DNA from: a virus | Length of the DNA: 22,967 nucleotides | Direction: 5' to 3' (one strand) | Virus record (IMG/VR): IMGVR_UViG_3300033571_003152 | Coordinates: 1 to 22,967 of that record | In this document: one piece after another, positions 1-7,965 of the stretch | How positions within the stretch are numbered: the first letter of the stretch is position 1 | Layout of the letters: each line of letters begins with the position of its first letter | Made by a program: the position numbers and the translations under genes | Notes under the pieces: model-generated | Seen by the model: only the letters and a program-made list of their open reading frames with translations | Told to the model about the DNA's origin: nothing | Databases searched by the model: none

Positions 1-700
1 CAGAATCCCTGTATCAGCTTCTAAAAAAGGTGCAGAGAAATATGTTGATGGTGATATTTCAACAGCTGAATACACTACTAAAACAAGCGGAAAAACAGGC
101 GACGTTAAAAACGGCAACGGCGGTGGTTACAAAACAGGCGGTGTTGTCTTAGGTAACGGCGGTGGTTATAAAACAGGTGGTGTAGCTCTTGGTAATGCAG
201 GTGGTTACAAAAAAGGTGGCGCATCAAAAAAAGCGTATGCTAGTGGTGGATCAGTGCAAGATGAAGGCAAAGCCACTAGTATGCCACAAGGTGCAAAGAA
301 GCCTTCAGCTCCTGTAGCAATTAATATGCTTTCAGGAACTTTCAAAAAGGGAGGCAATGTATCTTCAAAAAAGTTACAAAGCGTCTTTAAGAAAGAAAAT
401 GCACCCGCAATGAAAGAAGCAAAAGCCAAACTTTTGGATAAGTATTCACCTTATCAAAAAGCAGGTGGTGGTCAAGTTAGTGACAGCGAGTATCAGTCTG
501 TTATGCAAGCTGAAAAAGCAGGTAAAAAAACTATGATTGACAAACCTGTAAAAGGTAAAGGTGCTACTTCTGACAAGGAACGTAGATACCCATCAGGTTT
601 AACTGATATGGATATTGATCGATTTATGGGTTCTAAAGAAATGCAAGAAGCAGTAACTCATAATGTTGATAAAAAACGTGGCGGTAAAGTAGGTAAATAA
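1..700 (+). CDS. Gly/Lys-rich repeat protein, 3' end only
   Basis: The reading frame (codons starting at base 2) is open from the left edge to TAA at 698-700, so the gene begins before the window. The GTG at 254 and the ATG at 284 are internal codons, not convincing starts. The visible 232 residues begin RIPVSASKKGAEKYVDGD. A 13-residue tandem repeat (GGGYKTGGVxLGN) follows, then a lysine-rich soluble part ending DKKRGGKVGK. Short GG motifs recur: YKKGGA, YASGGSV, FKKGGNV and KAGGGQV. No enzyme motif or membrane segment is seen. Its place ahead of virion genes suggests a structural or DNA-associated virion protein, but the family is not recognised. Coding status is secure because frame and composition are consistent and the stop is followed by an intergenic gap. 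Confidence 0.85.
   Translation, partial: RIPVSASKKGAEKYVDGDISTAEYTTKTSGKTGDVKNGNGGGYKTGGVVLGNGGGYKTGGVALGNAGGYKKGGASKKAYASGGSVQDEGKATSMPQGAKKPSAPVAINMLSGTFKKGGNVSSKKLQSVFKKENAPAMKEAKAKLLDKYSPYQKAGGGQVSDSEYQSVMQAEKAGKKTMIDKPVKGKGATSDKERRYPSGLTDMDIDRFMGSKEMQEAVTHNVDKKRGGKVGK
92..223 (+). repeat. 39-bp in-frame tandem repeat (13-residue unit)
   Basis: Two full copies lie at 119-157 and 158-196 and encode GGGYKTGGVVLGN and GGGYKTGGVALGN. A degenerate copy precedes them at 92-118 (KTGDVKNGN) and a partial one follows at 197-223 (AGGYKKGGA). The copies differ at several third codon positions, so the protein repeat is preserved better than the DNA. Confidence 0.85.
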
Positions 701-705
701 GGATA

Positions 706-721
706 GGGGAGGAAACTCCCC
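706..721 (+). terminator. GC hairpin with GAAA loop, possible weak terminator
   Basis: GGGGAG at 706-711 pairs perfectly with CTCCCC at 716-721 around a GAAA tetraloop, six bases after the stop of the upstream gene. A T6 run lies at 731-736, nine bases beyond the stem, so it is not a classical intrinsic terminator. It could equally be a 3'-end-stabilising or processing hairpin between the first gene and the rest of the late operon. It is the only clear GC hairpin I see in an intergenic gap. Confidence 0.4.
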
Positions 722-747
722 TTCCACTAATTTTTTAAGGATTAATT

Positions 748-1158
748 ATGGCAGACGCAGTCACATCTCAAACGCTACTTGACGGTGAGCGTTTGGCAAT
801 TATGAAATTTACAAACATTAGCGATGGCACAGGAGAAAATGCTGTTACTAAAGTTAATGTATCCACATTAAACCCAAGCGCATCAGGCGGCGCATGTAAT
901 GGCGTTACAGTCACAAAAATAACTTCAGTATGTCATGGCATGGAAGTTAGAATGCTTTGGGATGCTTCAACGGACGTTCCATTCTTTTTGAGTACAATAA
1001 ACACAAATTATGAAAATGATTTTTCAAATTTTGGTGGAATTACAAATAATTCAGGCGCAGGTAAAAATGGAAACATATTATTTACTACATCAGATGCTTC
1101 AGCAGGTGATACATATACTGTTGTTTTAGAGATGGTTAAACATTATGCGAGCGTATAA
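748..1158 (+). CDS. probable phage virion protein, possibly head decoration
   Basis: A 136-residue protein beginning [25 protein letters not shown] at 737-741 lies six bases before the ATG, which supports this start. The sequence is acidic to neutral, rich in Thr, Asn, Gly and Val, with no membrane segment, and is predicted by eye to be mostly beta. The C-terminal part (residues about 105-136) reads like a beta-sandwich edge ([20 protein letters not shown]). I recall similar short proteins next to head and neck genes of marine and freshwater phages. A decoration or minor capsid role is therefore plausible but is inference. It follows the hairpin at 706-721 and is two bases before the next gene. 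Confidence 0.82.
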   Translation: MADAVTSQTLLDGERLAIMKFTNISDGTGENAVTKVNVSTLNPSASGGACNGVTVTKITSVCHGMEVRMLWDASTDVPFFLSTINTNYENDFSNFGGITNNSGAGKNGNILFTTSDASAGDTYTVVLEMVKHYASV

Positions 1159-1160
1159 TC

Positions 1161-1418
1161 ATGCCATTAATCAAATCAAAATCTAAACAAGCTTTTGCTA
1201 AAAACATTAAAGCTGAAATCAAAGCAGGTAAACCACAAAAGCAAGCTGTAGCTATTGCTTATTCAGTTAAGCGTTCAGCTAAAAAAGCAGAAGGTGGTGA
1301 TGTTGCACAAGATAAAAAGATGATTAAAAAAGCTTTTGCAATGCACGACAAACAACAACACGAAGATAAAAAAACAAATTTATCTAAACTTAAACGTGGC
1401 GGTTCATGCCAATGGTAA
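1161..1418 (+). CDS. small basic phage protein with GG motifs
   Basis: An 85-residue, very lysine-rich protein. Residues 1-40 ([18 protein letters not shown], then [19 protein letters not shown]) match a small-protein pattern I have seen in many aquatic phage genomes, sometimes near DUF6496-type annotations. That assignment is from memory and not certain. The second half carries AEGGDV and ends LKRGGSCQW, sharing the GG motif style of the neighbouring genes. There are no transmembrane segments or catalytic motifs. The next gene starts inside its last codons, so translation is probably coupled. The high positive charge would suit nucleic-acid contact in the virion, but no function is established. 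Confidence 0.78.
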   Translation: MPLIKSKSKQAFAKNIKAEIKAGKPQKQAVAIAYSVKRSAKKAEGGDVAQDKKMIKKAFAMHDKQQHEDKKTNLSKLKRGGSCQW

Positions 1419-1807
1419 AGAGAGGATTATATGCAAACATTCATGCAAAACGTGAAAGAATTGCTCACGGCAGTGGCGAACGTATGCGTAAAGTGGGTTC
1501 AGCAGGCGCTCCTACACATAAAGATTTCGTGGAGTCTGCTAAGACAGCCAAAGCAAGTGGCGGAAACGTCAGTCTCTCAGTTGGAAGAGGAGAAAAACTC
1601 TCCACAGAACGAGGAGCAGGCTTAACCGCTAAAGGTAGAGCTAAATTAAACAGAGAAACAGGATCAAACTTAAAAGCACCACAACCTCAAGGAGGCTCAC
1701 GCAAGAAAAGCTTTTGTGCTCGTATGTCAGGTGTTGTAGAACACTCTAAAGGCGACGCACCAAGAGCTAAAGCATCTTTAAGACGTTGGAATTGCTCAGG
1801 TTGGTAA
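1406..1807 (+). CDS. small basic phage protein ([10 protein letters not shown] family type)
   Basis: A 133-residue basic protein. The start is either ATG 1406 or ATG 1412; the latter gives [17 protein letters not shown], the N-terminus I recall for this group. Three parts are visible: [20 protein letters not shown] with [11 protein letters not shown] (residues about 7-40), a Gly/Arg-rich linker with ASGGNV, and a C-terminal module (residues about 98-133) with [10 protein letters not shown], two cysteines and RRWNCSGW. The C-terminal module is common in small proteins of aquatic phages; its function is unknown. The start overlaps the end of the previous gene by 7-13 bases, so coupling is likely. 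An alternative frame from 1431 with a better Shine-Dalgarno sequence was considered and rejected. Confidence 0.8.
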   Translation: MPMVKRGLYANIHAKRERIAHGSGERMRKVGSAGAPTHKDFVESAKTAKASGGNVSLSVGRGEKLSTERGAGLTAKGRAKLNRETGSNLKAPQPQGGSRKKSFCARMSGVVEHSKGDAPRAKASLRRWNCSGW

Positions 1808-1816
1808 AGGAAAAAC

Positions 1817-2890
1817 ATGGCTTACTCAGGCACGGTAGGAACCACAGTTGTAAATGTACAAGAAGTTATTGACCACGCAGCTCGACGTTGTGGAAAATTA
1901 GCTGAAGAATTAACTTCAGAACAACAAATCACAGCTAGACAATCTCTTTATTATTTTTTATCAAGCTTAATTAATATTGGTATTCAATATTGGGCAATTA
2001 GTAAAGAAGTTATTGGTCTAACGCCCGATAAATACATATATGAATTACCATTAGGTGCAAACGATGCACTTAACGTACTTTATCGCACCATGAATCGTCC
2101 TAGTGGCGAATACACATCATCAGCAGGTGGTGTAGTAGCAAATGTTTACGATGGTAACACTAGCACTTATTGCCAACAAACTTCACCTAACGGAAATATT
2201 TCAGTATTTTATGGTACAAACGACCCTATTTACGCAGGTTCTATAGGTATTTTACCGTATGTAGCAGGCGGTGGATCTTCATTATGGTCAGTCATTTACG
2301 AGTACTCTACTGACAATATTACATGGAATACATTAGATGATTTAGGTCAAGTCTTAGTGACTGATAATCAATGGATTTGGACTGATATTGACCCTGGTCA
2401 AAATGTAGAATACTACAGAGTTCGTGTATATAACGGTACTACAATGGCTCTTCGTGAGCTTTATATCGGTAATAACAGCCGTGAAATTCAAATGTCACGC
2501 TTAAATCGCGATGATTACACAAACTTACCAAACAAAAACTTTACAGCTAATCAACCATACCAATTTTGGTTTGACAGAACAATCCCTGTACCAAAAATCT
2601 ATTTATGGCCAACACCATCAGACGCATTCGTGCAAATGACTGTTTGGTATTCACGCCAAATTATGGATGTGGGAGCTCTTACAGATGAGTTAGAAATTCC
2701 ACAAAGATGGTATGAAGCGATTATAATGAATTTGGCACATCGTTTAAGCTTAGAATTGCCACAAGTTCCTATGGATAGGGTAGCATATCTTGAAAGAATG
2801 GCTGCTCAATATCTTAATGAAGCAGAGCAAGAAGAGAGAGACAAGTCTCCAATTTATTGGGCGCCTAATATTAGTGTGTATACAAAATAA
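1817..2890 (+). CDS. head-tail neck/adaptor protein (P22 gp4/SU10 type) with inserted discoidin-like domain
   Basis: 357 residues. Residues 1-95 are mainly helical (VQEVIDHAARRCGKLAEELT, then SLYYFLSSLINIG). Residues about 225-357 have the pattern of podovirus tail accessory/adaptor proteins: PVPKIYLWPTPSDAFVQMTV, PQRWYEAIIMNLAHRL and a helical C-terminus. Between them, residues about 100-218 form a separate beta-rich unit with VVANVYDGNTSTYCQ, WSVIYEYSTDNITWNTL, YYRVRVYNGTT and LRELYIGNN. This is the hallmark layout of an F5/8 type C (discoidin) carbohydrate-binding fold. The neck role follows from family knowledge and position. A surface-exposed sugar-binding insertion is inference. The stop overlaps the next ATG by one base (TAATG). 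Confidence 0.85.
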   Translation: MAYSGTVGTTVVNVQEVIDHAARRCGKLAEELTSEQQITARQSLYYFLSSLINIGIQYWAISKEVIGLTPDKYIYELPLGANDALNVLYRTMNRPSGEYTSSAGGVVANVYDGNTSTYCQQTSPNGNISVFYGTNDPIYAGSIGILPYVAGGGSSLWSVIYEYSTDNITWNTLDDLGQVLVTDNQWIWTDIDPGQNVEYYRVRVYNGTTMALRELYIGNNSREIQMSRLNRDDYTNLPNKNFTANQPYQFWFDRTIPVPKIYLWPTPSDAFVQMTVWYSRQIMDVGALTDELEIPQRWYEAIIMNLAHRLSLELPQVPMDRVAYLERMAAQYLNEAEQEERDKSPIYWAPNISVYTK

Positions 2891-3231
2891 TGCCTGTATT
2901 CATGGACACAGAAGGATTAGCAAGTCTTGCAATAGCGGTATGTGATCGATGCAAGATGAAGAGAGCGTTAGTTAATCTAATGCCCGATAGCAACTTCCCA
3001 GGCTTACGCGTATGCAACGAAGGATGTAGAGATCAACTTGATCCTTATCGCTTGCCCGCAAGACAGACTGAAAGAATTAACCTTAGATTTCCACGTCCTG
3101 ATGTAAGTGTGGCAGTCACTGATAACAGCATTATAACTACAGGTTATGGTGGTTATGTTGTATCACCTGAACAAAACACACAAGATCCTGAGAATAATGG
3201 AAACCTCGATAACTTAACCGTGAGCCCTTAA
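2890..3231 (+). CDS. four-cysteine (zinc-finger-like) phage protein
   Basis: 113 residues. C18 and C21 (CDRC) and C42 and C46 (CNEGC) form a CxxC...CxxxC arrangement that probably binds one zinc. LPARQTERINLRFPRPDVSV follows, then an acidic, disordered tail. I associate this layout (CDRCKMK, then DPYRLPARQTE) with a small conserved protein beside the neck gene in aquatic podoviruses, although no function is known. It starts within the stop codon of the neck protein and the next gene follows after three bases, so it should be co-translated with structural genes. Role in assembly or connection is inferred from context only. Confidence 0.82.
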   Translation: MPVFMDTEGLASLAIAVCDRCKMKRALVNLMPDSNFPGLRVCNEGCRDQLDPYRLPARQTERINLRFPRPDVSVAVTDNSIITTGYGGYVVSPEQNTQDPENNGNLDNLTVSP

Positions 3232-3234
3232 AAC

Positions 3235-6200
3235 ATGGCAAATGTACAAATAACCCAATTACCTAACGCGGGTGCAATAACAGGCACCGAAGCAGTACCC
3301 ATAGTACAAAATGGCGTAACCGTTCAAACAACAACAGCCGCGCTTGCAGGTGCTCCTACTTTAACAGCATCATTTTTAGAAGTTAGTAACTCTGTTACAA
3401 CACCAAACTCAAGATTTTTTGCGGTAGGTTCAGGATTAACCACAACTGATGGTGGAGCCGCGAGTTCATTTACAGTTAGTTTAACAGGTGCATTAGCTAA
3501 TTTAAATACACTAGGTAATGGTCTTGTAGCAAAAACAAGCACAAGTGTTCTCGCAAATAGAACAATTACAGCAGGTACTGTAGGCTTATCACTCACTAAT
3601 GGTGATGGTGTATCAGGTAATCCAACAGTTAGTCTTACAGGATTACCATTAAGTTTAGCTCAATTAACAGGATCAGGTATCCTTACATACAGTGGTTCTA
3701 CATTTAATCCGCGCACAATTACAGGTACCTCAGATCAAATTACAGTAGCTAATGGTACAGGGGTTAGTGGTGATCCAACTATTTCTATTACAAGCAATCC
3801 AATACTACCAGGTACAGGATCAGTCACTGTTCCTATTGGTACAACAGGTCAAAGACCCGTAGGAAATAATGGACAGTTAAGATATAACTCAACTACGGGT
3901 AATTATGAAGCTTACAGTGGTGGTTCATGGCAACAATTTACTGTTGGTGGTGTTCAAACATTTAGCGCAGGAAGCACAGGATTACAACCGTCATCTCCAA
4001 CGTCAGGTACAGTAACGCTTAGTGGTACATTAAACGTATCAAACGGCGGAACAGGAGCTACGACATTAACAGGTTATGTATACGGTAATGGCACATCAGC
4101 TATGACTGCATCAACCACAATCCCAAATACAGACATTACAGGTTTGGGAACAATGTCAACTCAAAATGCAAGCTCTGTAAATATTACAGGAGGATCTCTT
4201 ACAGGAGTAACAGTAACCACAGGATCAATTAACGACACTCCAATTGGTGCAACAACACCATCTACAGGAGCGTTTACATCATTAACATCTAATGGTGTTG
4301 GAGTAGCAACAGCTTCAAGTACAACCACATTTACTAACAAATCAATTGATGGATCAACTAATACACTAACAAATATTCCTAATTCAGCATTAGTTTATAG
4401 CTCACTGACAGTTAACGGAACTACAATTTCATTAGGTGGAACAGGAACAATCAGCTCAGTATTGGGTGGTGCTTTAACTGTAGGTACAGGATTACAATAT
4501 AACAGTGGAACTACTTATGATGGATCAACACCAAAAACAATTTCGATTGATTCAACTGTTGCTACGCTTACGGGGTCTCAAACTCTTACGAACAAGACGT
4601 TAACATCACCTGTAATTTCTACTATTACAAATACAGGTACATTAACTTTACCAACATCTACTGACACATTAGTCGGTCGCGCGACTACAGATACACTTAC
4701 TAATAAATCTATCAGTGGATCTACGAACACATTATCTAACATTGGTAATTCATCACTAACAAATAGTTCTGTCACTATCAATGGATCTACAATTAGCTTG
4801 GGAGGAACTGCAACAATTACTGCGGTTAATCCAAGTGCATTAACTATTGGTACAGGATTAACAGGAACATCTTACAACGGATCTTCTGCTGTCACTGTTG
4901 CAATTGATACATCTACTGTAGCCACATTAACAGCGGCACAAGTATTAACAAACAAAACAATTGATGCAGGTTTAAATACATTAAGCAATATTCCTAATAG
5001 CGCATTAACAAATAGCACAATTACTATTGGTACAACTCCTGTAGCACTTGGTGGTTCTACATTAACACCTGCAGGATTAACTTCTGTTACAGTTACACAA
5101 AATCCAACACTAGATTTACAACTAGCAACAAAAGCATACGTAGACGCTGCTGTTTCTAATGTTAATTATCACGAACCCGTTGAAGTAGCTTCTACAGTAG
5201 CTTACACAGTCACTTATAACAATGGTGCATCAGGGGTGGGAGCTACACTTACAAATGCAGGAGCACAAACAGCGCTTGTAGTTGATGGTGTCACAATGAC
5301 TGCAACAGATGTAACAAACGCTACTCGTATCTTAATTAAAAACCAAGCAAGTGGCGCACAAAACGGCGTATATGTACTAACCAATCAAGGATCAGCATCA
5401 ACTAATTGGTCTATGGTTAGATCCACAGACATGGATACAACAGGTGCAGGATCCAATAATGTAGGGCCAGGTGATACATTCTATGTTATTGCAGGAACTT
5501 CACAAGCCACAACAACATGGGTTCAAACTACTAAAAATCCTATCACTATTGGAACTACAGCACTTGTATTTACACAAGTAGGCGGTCCTTCAGGTGGTTA
5601 TACATGGGGAACAGGATTACAACTTATAGGATCTACTGTAAGTATTTCAGATACTACAGTGACTGCAGGTGCTTACACTCTTGGTAACTTTACAGTTAAT
5701 GCGCAAGGTCAATTAACCGCTGCTTCTTCTAGCGCAACTACAGGTACAGGCAATGTAGTCTTATCTACATCTCCAACATTAGTTACACCTAATCTTGGAA
5801 CTCCAACATCAGCCACATTGACTAATGCAACAGGATTACCAATCAGTACAGGCGTAAGTGGTTTAGGTACAGGTGTAGCAACATTCTTAGCGACACCATC
5901 ATCACTTAACTTGCTTAATGCAATGACTGATGAAACAGGCACAGGTTCTCTCGTATTCGCTACATCACCTACTTTAGTGACGCCTGTTTTAGGTACACCA
6001 ACTTCAGTGACATTAACTAATGCTACAGGACTTCCTTTATCCACAGGGGTTACAGGAACACTTGGAATTGCTAATGGTGGTACGGGTCAAACAACAGCGG
6101 GAGCAGCGTTTAATGCATTAAGCCCAATTACTACAACAGGTGACTTAATCATTGGTACAGGCGTTAATACCGCAAGTAGGCTTGGCATAGGAACAAACGG

Positions 6201-6726
6201 TTATGTATTGACGTCTAACGGTACAACCGCAACATGGGCGGCTACATCAAGTGGTGTAACTTCATTTAGTGCAGGAAGCACGGGATTTACCCCATCAACA
6301 GCTACAAGTGGCGCTGTTACTTTAGCAGGAACTTTAGCTACTACTAATGGCGGTACAGGCTTAACATCATTTACAACTAATGGTGCAGTTTATGCCACAG
6401 GAACATCAACATTAACTACAGGTACACTTCCTGTAACAGGTGGTGGTATTGGTGTAGCAACATTAACAGGTGTAGCTTATGGTAATGGTACATCGGCATT
6501 TACAGCGGCAACAGGATCACAAATTGCTACAGCAATTGGTACAGACGCTGTAACAAACGCAACAAATGCAACAAATACAGCGATTACAACAGGTTCAGCA
6601 ACCACAAATTACTTGACTTTTGTAACCGCAACAACAGGTAATTTACCACAACTAACCAATACAGGATTAACCTATAACGGCACTACAAACGCAATTACAG
6701 GTGGTATTAGTGGTGGAACTTTCTAA
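3235..6726 (+). CDS. large repetitive tail fibre protein
   Basis: 1163 residues, rich in Thr, Ser, Gly and Asn, and nearly devoid of Cys. The N-terminus (ANVQITQLPNAGAITGTEAV, residues 2-21, up to about 60) resembles virion-attachment segments of aquatic phage fibres. Then come long beta repeats: TLTNKT/TLTNKS units at about residues 360-620, and a globular-looking domain at about 640-785 (KAYVDAAVSNVNYHEP, RILIKNQASGAQNGVYVLTN). Two SPTLVTPxLGTP-type units follow at about 840-950, then NGGTG units. It ends in ITGGISGGTF, a tail shared with the fibre at 14856. Such repeats are typical of trimeric fibre shafts. It is separated from the next fibre gene by 35 bases. Its receptor is not predictable. 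Confidence 0.88.
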   Translation: MANVQITQLPNAGAITGTEAVPIVQNGVTVQTTTAALAGAPTLTASFLEVSNSVTTPNSRFFAVGSGLTTTDGGAASSFTVSLTGALANLNTLGNGLVAKTSTSVLANRTITAGTVGLSLTNGDGVSGNPTVSLTGLPLSLAQLTGSGILTYSGSTFNPRTITGTSDQITVANGTGVSGDPTISITSNPILPGTGSVTVPIGTTGQRPVGNNGQLRYNSTTGNYEAYSGGSWQQFTVGGVQTFSAGSTGLQPSSPTSGTVTLSGTLNVSNGGTGATTLTGYVYGNGTSAMTASTTIPNTDITGLGTMSTQNASSVNITGGSLTGVTVTTGSINDTPIGATTPSTGAFTSLTSNGVGVATASSTTTFTNKSIDGSTNTLTNIPNSALVYSSLTVNGTTISLGGTGTISSVLGGALTVGTGLQYNSGTTYDGSTPKTISIDSTVATLTGSQTLTNKTLTSPVISTITNTGTLTLPTSTDTLVGRATTDTLTNKSISGSTNTLSNIGNSSLTNSSVTINGSTISLGGTATITAVNPSALTIGTGLTGTSYNGSSAVTVAIDTSTVATLTAAQVLTNKTIDAGLNTLSNIPNSALTNSTITIGTTPVALGGSTLTPAGLTSVTVTQNPTLDLQLATKAYVDAAVSNVNYHEPVEVASTVAYTVTYNNGASGVGATLTNAGAQTALVVDGVTMTATDVTNATRILIKNQASGAQNGVYVLTNQGSASTNWSMVRSTDMDTTGAGSNNVGPGDTFYVIAGTSQATTTWVQTTKNPITIGTTALVFTQVGGPSGGYTWGTGLQLIGSTVSISDTTVTAGAYTLGNFTVNAQGQLTAASSSATTGTGNVVLSTSPTLVTPNLGTPTSATLTNATGLPISTGVSGLGTGVATFLATPSSLNLLNAMTDETGTGSLVFATSPTLVTPVLGTPTSVTLTNATGLPLSTGVTGTLGIANGGTGQTTAGAAFNALSPITTTGDLIIGTGVNTASRLGIGTNGYVLTSNGTTATWAATSSGVTSFSAGSTGFTPSTATSGAVTLAGTLATTNGGTGLTSFTTNGAVYATGTSTLTTGTLPVTGGGIGVATLTGVAYGNGTSAFTAATGSQIATAIGTDAVTNATNATNTAITTGSATTNYLTFVTATTGNLPQLTNTGLTYNGTTNAITGGISGGTF

Positions 6727-7965
6727 TTTATGTTAAACTTTACGCATCAAAGGAATTAACTATGGCACAAACAGGATATACCCCAATACAACTTTACTAT
6801 AGCTCCACAGCTACTAATATTCCAACTTCAGGAAATTTAGTGAGCGGAGAATTAGCGCTTAATATTGCTGACGAAAAGCTATACTTTAAAAATGCTTCAG
6901 GTACAGTTAAATTGCTTGCGTCTAACGCATCGACTGTGGATGGTGTAACTGTTGGAACAACTACTGTTACAAGTGGTACATCAGGATATATTCTTTACAA
7001 TAATGCAGGTACCCTAGGAAACCTAGCAACGACAGGAACAGGTAATGTGGTATTAGCAACCTCACCTACATTAACTACACCTAATTTAGGTACACCAAGT
7101 GCTATTACACTAACAAACGCAACAGGCTTACCTCTTACTACAGGTGTAACAGGCACGCTAGGTGCTACCAATGGCGGTACAGGAACAGCGACATACGCTA
7201 CAGGTGATACACTTTACGCATCAGCATCGAACACATTATCTAAACTTACTATCGGTACAAGCGGTCAAGTGCTTACTGTTTCAGGCGGTGTTCCAACATG
7301 GTCAACACCTGCATCTACAGGATTAACTGTAGGTTCAACATCAGTCACAAGCGGTACAAACGGATACATCTTATACAACAACGCAGGAACTTTAGGTAAC
7401 CTTGCTACTACAGGTTCAGGTTCTGTTGTTCTAGCAACATCACCAACATTAGTGACTCCTGCGCTAGGAACTCCTTCTTCAGGTACACTTACAAGCTGTA
7501 CAGGTCTTCCATTAACTACAGGCGTAACAGGTACATTAGCTATAGCCAATGGTGGTACAAATATTACTACTTACACAACAGGCGATATACTTTATGCATC
7601 CGCTACAAACGTATTATCTAAACTAGCTGTAGGTACTAACGGTCAAGTATTAACATTAGCCTCAGGCATTCCTTCATGGGCAACTGCAAGTGGTGGTGTA
7701 ACAACTATCAGCTTTGGTTCTACAGGTCTTACGCCATCAACCGCAACATCAGGAGCTGTTTCTGTAGCAGGTACACTAGCCGTAGCAAACGGAGGAACGG
7801 GTGTGACAACATCAACAGGTACAGGAGCAGGCGTTCATGCAACATCTCCAACACTTGTAACCCCCGTATTAGGCACACCAACTTCTGTAACACTTACAAA
7901 CGCAACAGGTCTTCCATTGTCAACAGGTGTGACAGGAACCCTTCCTGTAGGTAATGGTGGTCTTG
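5740..7965 (+). repeat. fibre repeat family shared by two adjacent genes
   Basis: Five copies of a unit encoding SPTLVTPxLGTPxSxTLTN followed by ATGLPLSTGVTGTL lie at roughly 5740-5865 and 5935-6090 in the first fibre gene and 7033-7185, 7410-7560 and 7816-7965 in the second. The copies keep the protein pattern but differ widely in third codon positions. They give two adjacent genes blocks of homology that could support recombination or domain shuffling. Confidence 0.8.

Noticed and set aside
1431-1625. 64-aa + strand frame with a strong AGAGAGGA upstream
   Set aside because: It overlaps the 1406-1807 gene in another frame. That gene has recognisable family patterns ([17 protein letters not shown]) and this one has none. 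It remains a remote overprinting candidate.
3324-3596. Minus-strand frame over the fibre gene
   Set aside because: Val/Pro/Ala-rich composition is the mirror of Thr/Gly/Asn codons; no RBS. The same applies to 4578-4781, 5709-6044, 7265-7549 and 20316-20531.
6727-6761. Promoter in the gap between the two fibre genes
   Set aside because: Only a Shine-Dalgarno sequence is clear. No convincing -35/-10 pair stands out from the AT-rich background.
7676-7954. 92-aa + strand frame rich in Cys, Asn and Arg
   Set aside because: A shifted reading of the fibre repeats. The Cys/Arg-rich, low-complexity composition is a frame artefact.
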